Source: Rosa chinensis (taxonomy: Eukaryota; Streptophyta; Magnoliopsida; Rosales; Rosaceae). Taken from it: a DNA stretch of 64,000 bases. The stretch is taken from positions 68,676,819 through 68,740,818 of the forward strand of contig NC_037094.1 in the NCBI RefSeq assembly GCF_002994745.2, given 5' to 3'. The translations under genes were made by a program, and so were the position numbers. Positions within the stretch are counted from its first letter, which is position 1. Each line of letters begins with the position of its first letter. Under the pieces are notes generated by a model that did not search any database, was not told the DNA's origin, and saw nothing but the letters and a program-made list of their open reading frames with translations. Below are positions 10,705 through 22,000 of the stretch, piece by piece.

Positions 10705-11765
10705 ACTTCATATTTGTGTTTCAATAAAAAGACCCAAGTAAGACGGGTATAATCATCAATAAACAAAACAAACCAATGTTTACCCGACAAGGTTGACTCA
10801 CGGGAAGGTCCCCATACATTAGAATGAATAAGCTCAAAAGGAAAAGAACTCCTAGAAGTACTCAAAGGATAACTAGTACGATGACTTTTAACTAAGACAC
10901 ATGACTCGCAATGCAACTTAGACTCATCGATTCCCAGAAACAAGGATGGAATATATTTCTTCATGACACTAAAGGAAGGATGTCCCAATCTCCGATGCCA
11001 TAGCCATAATTCTTCAACTTGATTAGTAACCCCAGTCGAAATCAAAGCTGCTTGGATAGCCTTCTCCGACTTCATTTCGGCAAACATGCAATCCAGATGA
11101 AATAGTTGACCCCTCAGATAACCCCTGCCGATTATTTCCCTGGTGAGGAGGTCTTGAAAAATCACATACAACGGAAAAAATGTTACAGAACATCGAGATT
11201 GAGTATTAAGCTGAGGCACAGATATAAGATGATGAGAGAGATCAGGGACATAAGGAACATCATGTAGTGTCAAAGAAGGGGTGAGAAGAACAGACCCTAT
11301 TCCTAAAACAGGAAAAGAATCACCATTGGCATTGACAACAGAGGAAATAGAGGGTGGATTGAGAAAAAGAAAGAAACTACGATCATAGGTCATATGGTCA
11401 GATGCTCCAGAATCAATTATCCAAGTATTGCCACCAATAAAGCTAGATATCTTTAAAGAAATTCCAATCTTACCATTACCACCGCGACTTACGGATGCGG
11501 TATCCTTACCAGAAAAGTTGGTGTGATTTGGTTCTATCACCGCATAGTAATCTTGGTCTTGAACAAGATGAACAACAGCCTTTCCCTTGGGTATGTTGTC
11601 CTGAGGTCGGGGCCTATCAAAGTAGCCTGCTGGAAAACCAACCAACCTATAACAATTTGCTTTGATGTGGCCTGGATTTTTGCAGTAGTTACAAGTCAGA
11701 CTTGAGGAGAACCCGGGAGGTGGACCTTGAAGAGAGGGATGTAGAGAAGAAGGATCTTTCACCAT
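10705..11765 (-). pseudogene. Copia pol 5' part: knuckle, protease, pre-integrase, start of integrase
   Basis: The frame starts at an ATG near 11763-11765. It contains in order a zinc knuckle (CNYCKNPGHIKANC), the aspartic protease motif in WIIDSGASDHM, the pre-integrase histidines (LWHRRLGHPSF), the CxxC pair (HCESC) and the start of the integrase core (ELIHSNVWGPS, FIDDYTRLTWVF). It is cut by the nested element at 10704. Upstream of the knuckle only about 35 residues precede it, so the usual UBN2 Gag domain is missing and the untranslated leader seems joined directly to the Gag C-terminus. This would leave no capsid. The upstream extension of the open frame to 11879 is leader sequence. Confidence 0.85.
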
Positions 11766-11927
11766 GGTTAATACGCAGCGAAAGGAAAAACAACAAAGTA
11801 TTTGGAAATATAAGAAGGCAACGGTGATGAAAGGATCAAAGGACAAGGAACAAATCCAAGCACAAAGAACAAGGATCAAAGAACAATGAGTCAGAGTCTA
11901 GGATCGGATCTCTGCTATGATACCAAG

Positions 11928-12152
11928 TCAAATATAACAAAAAACAAGAGAAAATTTTGACTGAATAACTAAGATATATTCATTCACCTTACAAGAAGGA
12001 ATTATATACAAATTAAAATTGCACCTAATAAGACAAGTACTACTCCTAAAGCAAGTAGTAAACCTAATAATACTACAGATATTACAGAATATTACAGATC
12101 ATGGACTATTAGAATATCTACATAAATAAGGTAAATATGACTCACGCCAACA
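11928..12152 (-). repeat. 5' LTR of the 225-bp-LTR Copia element
   Basis: Equal in length to 2720-2944 and followed on the minus strand by the primer-binding site at about 11911-11927. It would carry the promoter of the element. Confidence 0.9.
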
Positions 12153-13149
12153 TTTTTATGCTTCTTTGATTTCATCAGAAAAGCCCTTGTTCGTCTGATT
12201 GACAGACTCGAGCAGGGAACCCTCAAAGAAGGAAAAACTTTATCAAATCGAGTTATTGAATTGCACAGGAGACGGCATGTAATCTCTTACCAAAACCTCT
12301 GAATTTCGACCAGCATTACTTACAGCCCGTGTTTCTCGTTATTGTGTACTTTTAAGGACATTCACCAATAACGACTTCCTGTTCTCAAATCTATTACATG
12401 ATGGGTGTCCCCACTTTTCAAAATTTGACTTTGTTGGTGATGTTGGTTATGCACAAGCATGGCAACCCTCAGAAGAGAAAACGTCCCATTTCAGGAACAA
12501 GGGGCGCATAAAGGTTCCGTTCAGAAGAACCCTTCAATGTTAACCCCTTACCAGATTGTTTGTGTAAGAAGGAATTGCCAATGCAAGCAACTGAGTAATG
12601 GTAAGTGCTCTGAAAAAAAGTTATTGTGCTGCAGGGTGGTGACACATCATTCTTTCCAATTTATAAATGTTACTCTACAGGCATAGGCATAGGGATGCAA
12701 GAGAGTTATGTATATCCTGAGTTTACTTATAGCTAGGTTGGTATATCATAGTGTCAAAGAGGTTAATGCAAGAGTGTCATGTCAGGGATTGAGTTGCCAG
12801 AGATAGCGAGATGGGGCCTTCCATCTATGACCAAGGCATCGTTTCTGTGCTTTGCGAAGTTGGCCTGTTTTCAATTTTCAAGGATTTGATAAAACGATTC
12901 ATTGGGGTTACTGTAATGTACTTTCATTGCTTCCATTGCCTCTGCCCCAAGATATCCTACTCTTGGTGTAAGTTTTCTTTACCTATGTTAGGTTATTAGA
13001 AATCAGATTTGTGGTATGTGTTTCAATGTGCCTTTTGAGAAAAGGGTTGCTGTTAATTGATAGAAGAGCTATGGTTTTTCGTGTGAATCAAATTGTTTGA
13101 CATTATTTACATAGATAGTGATTATAGCTTCTTGAATATGGAATTTCAG
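12153..13149 (+). other. Host flank upstream of TL29 exons; no recognised gene
   Basis: About 1 kb between the Copia element and the first recognised TL29 exon. A plus-strand frame is open from about 12283 to 12543 (87 codons, including FDFVGDVGYAQAW), but I do not recognise it. The transit-peptide exon of TL29 is expected here and could not be assigned. An acceptor site (ATTTCAG) ends the stretch at 13149. Confidence 0.4.
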
Positions 13150-13247
13150 GCTACAGTTCGTTGCAGTAAAATTGAAGCTGATGCTGATAATGAGGACGGG
13201 TTAAGCGGAGAAGCATTCTTACATGCTTTGGTGCCACGGTCGGCTAG
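13150..13247 (+). pseudogene. TL29: TL29 exon: end of transit region and start of mature protein
   Basis: After an ATTTCAG acceptor the frame gives ATVRCSKIEADADNEDG and ends at an AG|GTGAG donor in phase 2. The VRCSKIE stretch corresponds to the chloroplast transit-peptide border region of TL29. Confidence 0.75.
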
Positions 13248-13426
13248 GTGAGAGCATATTTTTTCCTCATTTTTTATTTGTGTTGAGTATGATTCAATCT
13301 TCTGCATTATGAACTCAAGAGAAAAGAGATTAATTTGAGAGTTAAAATGATATAACTTTTGAAATTGATGGCATAGTACGTGATGAATTCTATATATTAG
13401 AGTGAATTGATGATTAGTTTCTGCAG

Positions 13427-13528
13427 TTGTGATATGATCTTAGGAATTAGTAAGAAGCTCAGGAACATTTGTTGAAATGGCTGAGGCTGCTGATTTGATG
13501 CAACGAAAGCGGCGTTCTGACTTTCAAT
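13427..13528 (+). pseudogene. TL29: TL29 exon with frameshifting deletion
   Basis: The exon runs from a CTGCAG acceptor to a CAAT|GTAAG donor. Its downstream part reads ELVRSSGTFVEMAEAADL and then MQRKRRSDFQ. Entering from the preceding exon the frame gives CDMIL and then reads out of frame to a TGA, so a stretch matching the expected RDxLK...GM segment appears to be deleted with loss of frame. Confidence 0.7.
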
Positions 13529-13618
13529 GTAAGTTTTTAGAATGGTTTTATTCTCAATGCTAGACTGGAACCATCTACAATATGCGGCTGATCCAGATTC
13601 ATATTCCTTACTAAACAG

Positions 13619-13997
13619 CAAGTATCAAAGATACCTTATACAACGCTATAAAGGTACTAGTAATGGTATCCTGTATTTTTAAATCCCATTCACAATTTAA
13701 ATGATTCACCATACATGTTCTGTATATGGTCCCCTCTATCTTATCAATCTTCTTTCCATTTCAGGAAAATCTCGATATTATCCCATCCTTGCTCACTTTG
13801 GCATTGTATGATATTATGACTTATGATAAGGTCAGGCAAAAAACTTTGCCCTGTCATTGCTGTGAACATCATAGTATTTCCTTGTCGGGTTATATGTAGT
13901 GATTACACATACACAGGGAGGAAAGAAAATACTTACTTTCTCATAAGGTCTTTCAGGCTTCGAAATCTGGGGGCCCAAATGGATGTATCCGATTCAG
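13619..13997 (+). pseudogene. TL29: TL29 exons 13619-13653, 13765-13830 and 13957-13997
   Basis: Three short exons keep correct phases across their introns: SSIKDTLYNAIK, then ENLDIIPSLLTLAL continuing to MTYDK, then ASKSGGPNGCIRF. Each has AG before and GT after. No lesion is visible here, so most damage lies outside this part. Confidence 0.8.
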
Positions 13998-14294
13998 GTA
14001 ACTGTTATGTATATAATATTTTTTTTAATATAAATTTTGGCATTAAATTGTAAGACAAGCAATGTTGTATCCAAACTGGCCCCTAGACTTCGTTTCCATT
14101 TTTGTTTTTTTTTTTTTTTTGGATTAATATTTGGGAAATTTTATTTACACATCACTAAATACTAAATACACATTCATTTTTTCACACACCCAACATTAGA
14201 TTTTATGGGTAAGTGAAATTACCAAAAGAGATATTTATATTAACAATAAAGAAACATAGTTGGAATTAAGAAACATATGCAGTTTTTTTTTTTT

Positions 14295-14978
14295 GACTAA
14301 ATACTAGTTACTCCTCGTACTTTTGCTTGAAAAACAGTTTAGTCCAAAATTTTAAAATTACACAGTTTAGTCCTTATTCTTTCTAATTCTCACACAACAG
14401 GTCCTAAAATGACTATTATACCTTCACTTTTTTTCTCTCTCTCTTTTTTTTTTTTTTTTTTTTTTTTCTGCCTCTCTCTCTATCTATACACACACAGTGT
14501 GTGTGTGTATGTATAGATATAGATATAGATATAGATATGCACACACACACACACTATATATATATATATATACATATACAGGCGGGTTCTGAAGCGGACG
14601 TCCGCACTTCGCTAAAGTGCGGACGCCGGCGCTGCAGCCCAGCTCAGGCGTCGACGGCGGCGCGAATCGGGCCGGAAGGAGGCCGGAAGCATCCCAGACG
14701 GCTTCTGGGCACCGTTCGAGGTCGGAGGAGGTCGGGGTTGCCGGTTTCTGGGCAGCCACCTCACCTGCAACTGCAGGTTCTGTGCAGCACCGGAAAACCC
14801 GTCGCCGGCGAATCCACTCGACCGCAGACCCCTCAGCACGACCCCTAGCCTCCCTCCGGCAAGCCGCGCCACGCCGTCGTGGCCTGAGTTGGGCTGCAGC
14901 GCCGTCGTCCGCACTTTAGCGAAAGTGCGGACGTCCTCTTTATAACGCGTCCGTATACATATATACATATATATATAT

Positions 14979-15052
<74 letters not shown>

Positions 15053-15184
15053 GAGGGGTATAATAGTCATTTTAGGACCTGTTATGTGAGAATTAGAAAG
15101 AATAAGGACTAAACTGTTTAATTTAAAAAATTTGGACTAAACTGTTTTTCATGCAAAAGTATGAGGAGTAATGAGTATTTAATC
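14295..15184 (+). mobile_element. Mutator-like element with ~150-bp terminal inverted repeats
   Basis: The left end GACTAAATACTAGTTACTCC and the right end (complement GATTAAATACTCATTACTCC) are inverted repeats continuing about 150 bp through CAGTTTAGTCC and GGTCCTAAAATGAC. The flanks are poly-T on both sides, compatible with a 9-bp T-run duplication but not diagnostic. CT and GA microsatellites line the inner edges. No transposase is present, so the element is non-autonomous. Confidence 0.75.
14581..14956 (+). mobile_element. GC-rich inverted-repeat element nested inside the Mutator-like element
   Basis: The left arm (GACGTCCGCACTTCGC, about 14598-14665) and the right arm (about 14885-14940) are inverted copies over about 65 bp. 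Each arm itself folds, because GTCCGCACTT...AAGTGCGGAC is a hairpin. TA-repeat sequence flanks both sides (TATATATACATATAC), suggesting insertion into a TA microsatellite. The core is unusually GC-rich against its surroundings. Superfamily not identified. Confidence 0.65.
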
Positions 15185-16247
15185 TTTTTTTTTTTTTTTT
15201 TGGTTTCCAGGTCTACCGCAGATGGATATCATGAATTTGATTCTCAATAATTTAGCATGTATGGGATTGAGCCTTCTTATCAATCTAGTTTCAAAAATGT
15301 ATTACTGTCCAAATGATATAGACAAACAAGATCAAGTGAAAACCATTGAAAAATTCCTCAAGAACTCTTGTGATGTATTGTTTTGTTTCGCTCCAATTTC
15401 ATCATCAGTAGTTCACAAATCTCAACAATTGGCATCTAAATATTGTCTTGGTCAAGTCCTCAATGACAAGCAATTCCCCATTGGCATCTGAGTATGTTCA
15501 GCCCAATAAGTGAAAAGCAATTAAAACATTATTTGGGTGCAGTTGTATTAACTTTAGCAATGCAATAGGTAGTCTCTCTTGTATAAGAAAAAAATACGTA
15601 GTCTCTTATCAGGTATTTATCTCAATTTATTTCAGCAAAAAAAAAATGTATTTAATGAAAAGATATTGTGTATTGTGATGAGGATAGTTTAGAAAGTTTG
15701 GGATTGTGTTTCTCGTAAAATATTAAAATAAAAAAGTTAATAGGTTGTGTATTAAGTAAGAGAAGTGTATCTATCATTTAGTAATGTGTGGATAAAATTT
15801 CTCTTAATATTTTGTTTAAGAAAATTAAAAGTGAAGAGAACTCTGGTACATGAATATAAAAGAAGAATCAGAAACATGGGCTCTTTTGAAAGAAACCTAA
15901 TGACCTTTTGGTATGTTTGTATATGATTTTCTTAGAGAAAAACCCATTTAGTAGTTTCTCCATCTATTAGGTACAAGAGCCCGTCATTCATGTTTCTGTA
16001 GCTCATCCTCTCCATTATCTGTCCATTGTTCCTTTAGTTCGTCGTCTGGATGTCTATTTGTGTTTAGAGCTTGTTAGGTATGCCAATTCATAGGAAAAGG
16101 GTTGAAAATGCGAACCTGCACTAAATCATTGCATATTAGTTTCAGTCTCTAGCTGTTTTGTACTCTTTTCTTTCTGTGCAATTTGGTTTTAAATCCTTGT
16201 GCAAAAGCTACCCTCAATTTCTTGTCCATTTTTTTTCTAGCATGAAG

Positions 16248-16375
16248 CTCAGAGATCAGCAGACCTGAAAACAAGGGACTTGTTGGTGCTTTGAATTTAG
16301 TAGAGGAAGCAAAGAAGGAAATTGATTCTAATTCCAGGGGGGGCATTTCCTATTCTGATCTGATCTAGTATGCAG
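16248..16375 (+). pseudogene. TL29: TL29 exon with in-frame TAG
   Basis: The acceptor CATGAAG completes a Ser codon with the previous exon. The frame then reads SEISRPENKGL, continues through EEAKKEIDSNSRGGISYSDLI and reaches TAG at 16366-16368, where related proteins have Gln, then YA before a GCAG|GT donor. One residue before ISYSD also seems missing relative to the family. Confidence 0.8.
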
Positions 16376-16606
16376 GTTTACATTTTAAATATCAGAAACT
16401 ATGCATCATTCACATGACATTGACATAGCTGGGACTCTGTTTGTTAAATTGGTATCAAGGTAGATACATTATAGGTTGTTAAATCACCTATCTAGCACAG
16501 TTTATGCATGGAAGATGAACAGATTGTGGGGTTGTGCGTGTGACTGGATGGGTGGGGGTAAGAAGGCTGGTACCCTTAATTTAGTTATCTCCTTCATTTT
16601 ATGCAG

Positions 16607-16628
16607 CACAGAGTGCCATTAAGCAAAC
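16607..16628 (+). pseudogene. TL29: TL29 exon, 5' fragment before the Tat insertion
   Basis: After a TTATGCAG acceptor the frame gives AQSAIKQ, matching the QSAVK segment of TL29. The last five bases, CAAAC (16624-16628), are the target duplication of Tat element A. Confidence 0.75.
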
Positions 16629-17136
16629 TATACCTACATGTGCCAGAACGAGCATAATTAGCTATAATGAGCCAAGCTCATGGTACCGCCAGAGGTACCG
16701 ACTCCCACCAAGGGGGTAACCTGTGAAGGCACGGCCAGGCGGGCTCCCGCTCGAGCCCTGGATCGCCCCCAGATCACCGCTGACGCGCCGCCACGCTCCG
16801 CGTCAAGATAGCATCAGAAGCTCCAGACGCTAGGAATCGAAGCACATCAGTCCCACATTGGAAACAAGAAGAAGATCAACCTCTTCCTCACCTATAAAAG
16901 GTTCTCTCCTCTCTCCTCATTAATTACGCAATTACTACTCATTTATTGTTGTGCTGCTCATATATAGTGACTGACTTAGGCATCGGAGAAGTGAAGACCG
17001 CCCAACTTGGTCTCCCTCTGACGCCCTGTCTCTCGTGTTGCAGCAAGCGGAGGTCATCTAATCCTCGGAGCAGCGGTCTGCCCACCTGACCCGCGTTAAA
17101 CGAAGAGTCGGCTACCGCCGGACTTGAGCATTAACA
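16629..17136 (+). repeat. 5' LTR of Tat element A
   Basis: Starts TATACC (the usual TG is mutated to TA) and ends CATTAACA. The TATA box CTATAAAAG is at 16892-16900. Confidence 0.93.
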
Positions 17137-17189
17137 TTGGCGTCGTCTGTGGGAAGCCTTGAACAAAAGGTCATCCCGCCACAATCACC

Positions 17190-19066
17190 ATGACTAACGA
17201 TAGCGGGGGGAACACTGAAGAGCAGGCAGATCAGTCCGCCATTCCCCAACCCACCAACCCAGCAGTAGGCATCAACCGCGCGTTGTTCACCACCCCGGTC
17301 AACCCCGGCGGTGAGACAAACCCAAGTAGCAGCCGCCCGCCAGGCCAAGACCTTGCCTCTCTATATGAGCTGGCACTGGCGGATCTTCACAAAGCAAACA
17401 GAGATCGTGAACAAGAACGAAAAGAAAAGGCTGAGGCCCAAAAGCAAGTGGCCACGCTTGTGTCCCGCTTTGATGAGCTAAAGAGAACGCCGGAGGTAAC
17501 TGCCAACCCGGCATGAAGTGAGCAGTCACGGAGCACCAAGCACAGCCAACCTGTTACAGGAACATTGATACCAGCACCAGTCGTGCATATACAGGTCCCG
17601 CTGTGCCCACCAGAGCTAGCTGGAATGGGGCCGCCCCTTGTACCCCAACTAATGTTGGAACAGGAGGCAGAGTCATCACTGCACACCCACCGCCCGAGAC
17701 CTCGGGCAAGAACAGAGGGAAACCCACCCGCTCCCAGGTGAGGATCAGTTCAGCGGAGTACCCGGCTAGACCCCGCCAGCGATGCAACCACTCAAATACT
17801 GGAAAGGATGCAGCAGTTGGAACAAAGGTTAATCCGGGCGGAATCAGGCACCCCAGCGCCAACTTCAAATCCACTTTTCGAGTCCAGGCTAGGACCATTT
17901 ACCGCTGCAATTTTTCTGGCCGTCAGACCAGCGTATGCAAAGACTCCAAAAATGTCACATTACAGCGGTAAGACTAATCCCTTCGTCCATATGGACACCT
18001 TCAAGAAAGTCACCAATAACAAGGGATTCGATGACGCCACCCTGTGCCATTTGTTCAGCGAAACACTGGACAATGAAGTAATGAATTGGTTCTTCAAATG
18101 CCCGCCGGGATCCATTGACTCATTCCAGGCATTGTCGCATGCTTTCCTTTCTCGGTTCATCCTACTGTCCGGCGGACACCACAATACAAGCCAACTGTTC
18201 AACGTCAAGCAGGGTACAGAGGAAACACTGAAGGCGTTCGTCAAAAGATGGCGAGCGGCAGCATCTCAATGCCGTGATCTTGATAAAACAATGGCTTCGG
18301 CGGCTTTTAAGCAGGGACTCCTCAAAGGGCCATTCCTCTATCACCTCAACTACAATCATCCAAATGCGGTATACGACCATCTCATGAGTGAGGCGGTCAT
18401 TCATGCCCAAGCAGAATTCATCACATATGGAGAAACCCCACCGCCACCAGCGGCACTAGCAAAGTCGGCGCAACCCTCCTCCAGTCAGCAGGGGATCGCT
18501 AACAAAACCTCCAACACACCGCCAACTGACAAAAAGAGGGAGTGGCAGCAGGCCAGTACCAGAACAAGCGGCAGAAGGACCAGCACTACAAGGGAAACCT
18601 CTCATCCCATGGGGACAACCGCAACAAACATACGGAATCTTCCCAGCGGTATGCAGTATTTACAGTCCTCACGGCCTCGTATGAAGAAATATACAATTAG
18701 TCCAAGGATCAGATCCCACCGCCGCCCCCGGGAAAATACCCAAAAACGGGAAAGCCAAGAAACACCGGCAGGTGGTGTAAATACCACGAGGACAGCAGTC
18801 ACAATACCAACAGCTGCAACGCCCTCAAAACAGCCATTGAGACCTTGTACCGTGATGGCAAGCTGGAGCAATTCAAGGTGCGCCCACCACCACCTGTGAT
18901 CGCCGACATTGAGCCCATGGGCCGCATCAACACAATCGACGAAGGTGCTCCAATCACCAACATGTCTCACAGAGCTAGAAAGCATTATGCGCGAGCTAAT
19001 CACCCAAAGGAAGTCTGCAACATCCGCTACGAAAGATCCGCCAAACTCCCAAGGTCTGGTTGGTAG
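17190..19066 (+). pseudogene. Tat A gag, with stops and a frameshift
   Basis: Gag starts at ATG 17190 (MTNDSGG), about 50 bp past the primer site. The N-terminal part is charged and probably helical (DLHKANRDREQERKEKAE). A Retrotrans_gag-type domain follows at about 17960-18420 (PFVHMDTFKKVTNNKGF, AFLSRFI, LKAFVKRW). The knuckle region, WCKYHEDSSHNTNSC near 18770-18815, lies in another frame after a one-base loss near 18550. TGA at 17514 and 17744 and TAG near 19064 break the frame. Compared with element B the two TGA codons replace CGA. In the family Gag forms the virus-like particle. Confidence 0.88.
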
Positions 19067-22000
19067 CCTATTACCTTCTCAGAGGAGGAGGAACGCGGAG
19101 TACATCTACCCCATGACGATCCTTTCTTGATCGACGCCATTCTCGGCAAAATGTCAGTGAGAAGAATCCTAGTTGATAGCGGGTCCGCTGTTAACGTTAT
19201 ATTCAGTGGTTGTTACAACGACCTTAAGCGGAACAGAAAATTGCTCCAAGATCATAAACCACTGCTCAGCTTCTCCGGTGACGTCACGCAACCGCTGGGC
19301 TCTGACTATATGCGGCTAGTTATCGGTACTAGTCCATATATGGCTGAAATACATACGGAGTTCATAATTGTCGATTGTTTAAGCTCATATAACGCCATCA
19401 TTGGTCGGCCAGTGCTCAACAAACTGAAGTGCATCATCGCCGGGTACATGCTGCTCATGAAATTCCCCACACCCAACGGCACAGGCTGTCTCAAGGGAAG
19501 TCAACAGTTGGCACGTGAGTGTTATTCTACTACTATAGCACAATCAACCCGCCGCCATGAGATCCTAGCGGTAGGCAGTCAGGCACCTCCACCAAACATT
19601 TTTGAGGACCCCAGGGAAGACGAAAAGAAGTGCGTAAGGAAGGAGCTGGTCAACCCAGAAACATCATTGAGGGTTGTCAGCATCTCGGACAAGCACCCTG
19701 AGCGGACAGTCCGCATAGGCGCTCAATTAGACCCAGAGCTGGCGGCGGAGCTCACTCAGTTCCAACGTGACAACGCTACGGTCTTTGTCTGGTCATATGC
19801 AGACATGCCAGGTATCTCCCCTGAAATCATCTCACACAAGTTGAGCATCAAACCATCCTTCTACCCTATCAAACAGAAACGCAGAGCCTTCGACGAAGAG
19901 AAGTACCGTGCTATAGGAGAGGAGGTTGCCAAGCTGCAGGGCATTGGGTTCATCCGCCAGGTCATCTATCCTCAGTGGATTTCCAACCTGGTTATGGTCA
20001 AAAAGGCTAGCGGCAGGTGGAGGATGTGCGTCGACTTCAAAAATCTTAACAAGGCGTGCCCAAAAGATAGTTTCCCACTACCCCGCATCGATCAACTCGT
20101 CGATGCAACCGCTGGACACGAGCTCCTCAGCATGATGGATGCTTTCTCCGGCTATAACCAGATCAGGATACATCCCGACGACCAGGAGTGCACCACTTTT
20201 ACCACCGACAAAGGCCTGTATTGTTACAATGTGATGCCTTTCGGTTTGAAGAACGCAGGGGCAACTTATCAGCGACTGATGAACGCCATGTTCGCGGAAC
20301 ATCTGGGCAAGATAATCGAGGTCTACGTGGACGACATGTTGGTTAAGAGTATAAAGGCCAGCGGACATGTGGCAAACCTAAAAATCATAATAACCATCCT
20401 CCTGACCTACAGTATGCGCCTCAACCCAGAAAAATGTTTCTTTGGCGTCACCGCCAGCAAATTTCTGGGATATATTGTCAGTGAGCGGGGCATCGAGGCC
20501 AAACCTGACAAGGTTCAAGCCATCCTCAACTTGAAGGACCCAGAATGGAAGGTGCACGTCCAATGCCTCCAGGGCAAGCTAACCGCCCTGTCTCGATTCA
20601 TCTCCAGACTGACTGACAGGTGCGCCCCATTTTTCAAAGTCCTTAAAACAACCCACAAGAAGGTCATCGATTGGAACCTAGAGTGCCAGGCGGCATTCCA
20701 AGGCCTGAAGGAATACCTGGTGGCAATTCTACTCCTTTCCATTCCTATGCAAGGAGAAACATTATACATTTACCTAGCGGTATCTCAGTCAGCAGTGAGT
20801 TGCGCCATCGTCCGGCGGGAAGGCCAGGACGAGCTCCCGGTGTTCTATGCCGGTAGGGGCATGAACGGAACAGAAACACGGTATCTTCCCTTGGAACAGC
20901 TTGCTCTCGCACTCATCGTTGCCTCCAGACACCTCCGCCAGTACTTCCAAGCCCATACAATCCATGTGTTAACCAATCAACCGCTGAGACAAGTAATGCA
21001 GAACCCTGAACATTCGGGGCGCCTCAGTAAGTGGGTCATTGAGCTCAGCGAGTTTGACATCGATTACAAACCAAGAACCGCCATGAAGGGCCAGGCGGTG
21101 GCAGACTTCGTTGCTGAGCTTACCGAGCATCAGTCCGAATCCAAGATCAATATACCGCCCGGAACGGAAATGATGACAGTCGAGGAGCCGGCTCCCCAAC
21201 AATCAGACTGGAACCTACACATGGACGGCTCCGCTAGCGCCAAGGCCAGCGGCGCCGGAATCATCTTGACAGGACCAGGGGGCTTAGTGTCCAGTACGCA
21301 TTGAAATTCAACTTCAAGGCCTCAAACAATATGGCGGAATATAAAGCACTCATCGCCGGCCTACTCCTCGCCATCGATTCAGGGGCGGACAGTGTCAACA
21401 TCTTCAGCGACTCTCTGTTGGTCGTTAACTAGGTCAACAACAGCTTTCAGGCCAAGGACCAGCAGTTAGCGGCATACTTAGGGTACGCCAAGACACTGCT
21501 CAAAAAATTCAAGTTCCACACCATCACACAGATCCCCAGGGAAAGGAACGCCAAGGCTGATTCGCTGGCTAGACTAGCAACCGCCCAACCACACCAGAGT
21601 GCAGCGGACACAAGGGTAGAGTCTCTGGACAAGCCAAGTATCACAAAAACCCTGGCAGAGATCTTCAACATTGAGGCCAATCCTAGCTGGATGGACAAAA
21701 TTATTTAGTACAAACGCAACGGGACATTGCCAGAGAACAAGATCAAGGCACGACAGCTCCAGCGGAGAGCAACCCGTTACAACATGCAGAGCGGCAAACT
21801 TTACCGCCAAGGATTCACTCACCCCAACCTCCGCTGTCTAACCCCAGAGGAGGGAAAGGTCGTGCTGGCAACAATAGATGGCGGAGAATGCGGAAATCAT
21901 TCAGGCGCTAGATCCTTGGCTAATCGCACAATGCGACAAGGCTACTTTTGGCCTACGCTTAGTGATGACGCCCGGCGGATATCAAAATCTTCTCACAAAT

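Larger units (their letters stand above)
2720..12152 (-). mobile_element. Complete Copia LTR retrotransposon, interrupted by a nested element
   Basis: Two 225-bp LTRs (2720-2944 and 11928-12152) bound a minus-strand internal region with knuckle, protease, integrase, RT and RNase H in Copia order. The minus-strand primer site next to the right LTR reads CTTGGTATCATAGCAG, and the polypurine tract TTGAGGGGGAG abuts the left LTR. Both flanks show a T-rich match (TTTTTA at 2713-2718 and 12153-12158), a likely but low-complexity target duplication. Without the 5.1-kb nested insert the element is about 4.3 kb, close to normal Copia size. By eye the LTRs differ at roughly a dozen sites, so the copy is not recent. 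Confidence 0.9.
13998..16247 (+). other. TL29 intron enlarged by a Mutator-like element
   Basis: The intron between the KSGGPNG and SSEISRP exons is 2.25 kb. It holds a long-inverted-repeat element (14295-15184) and, at 15222-15491, an 89-codon open frame (starting MDIMNLILNNLACMG) that I do not recognise. The rest, 15492-16247, shows no feature. Confidence 0.6.

Noticed and set aside
2713..12158. TTTTTA as a proven target duplication of the 225-bp-LTR Copia
   Set aside because: Low-complexity match of six bases whose placement depends on one ambiguous LTR base; kept only as likely.
14484..15070. ORFs of 91-152 codons on both strands
   Set aside because: They read through CT/GA and TA microsatellites and the GC-rich inverted-repeat element.
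15222..15491. 89-codon ORF as a gene
   Set aside because: It lies in a TL29 intron, has no recognised motif and shows no supporting signal.
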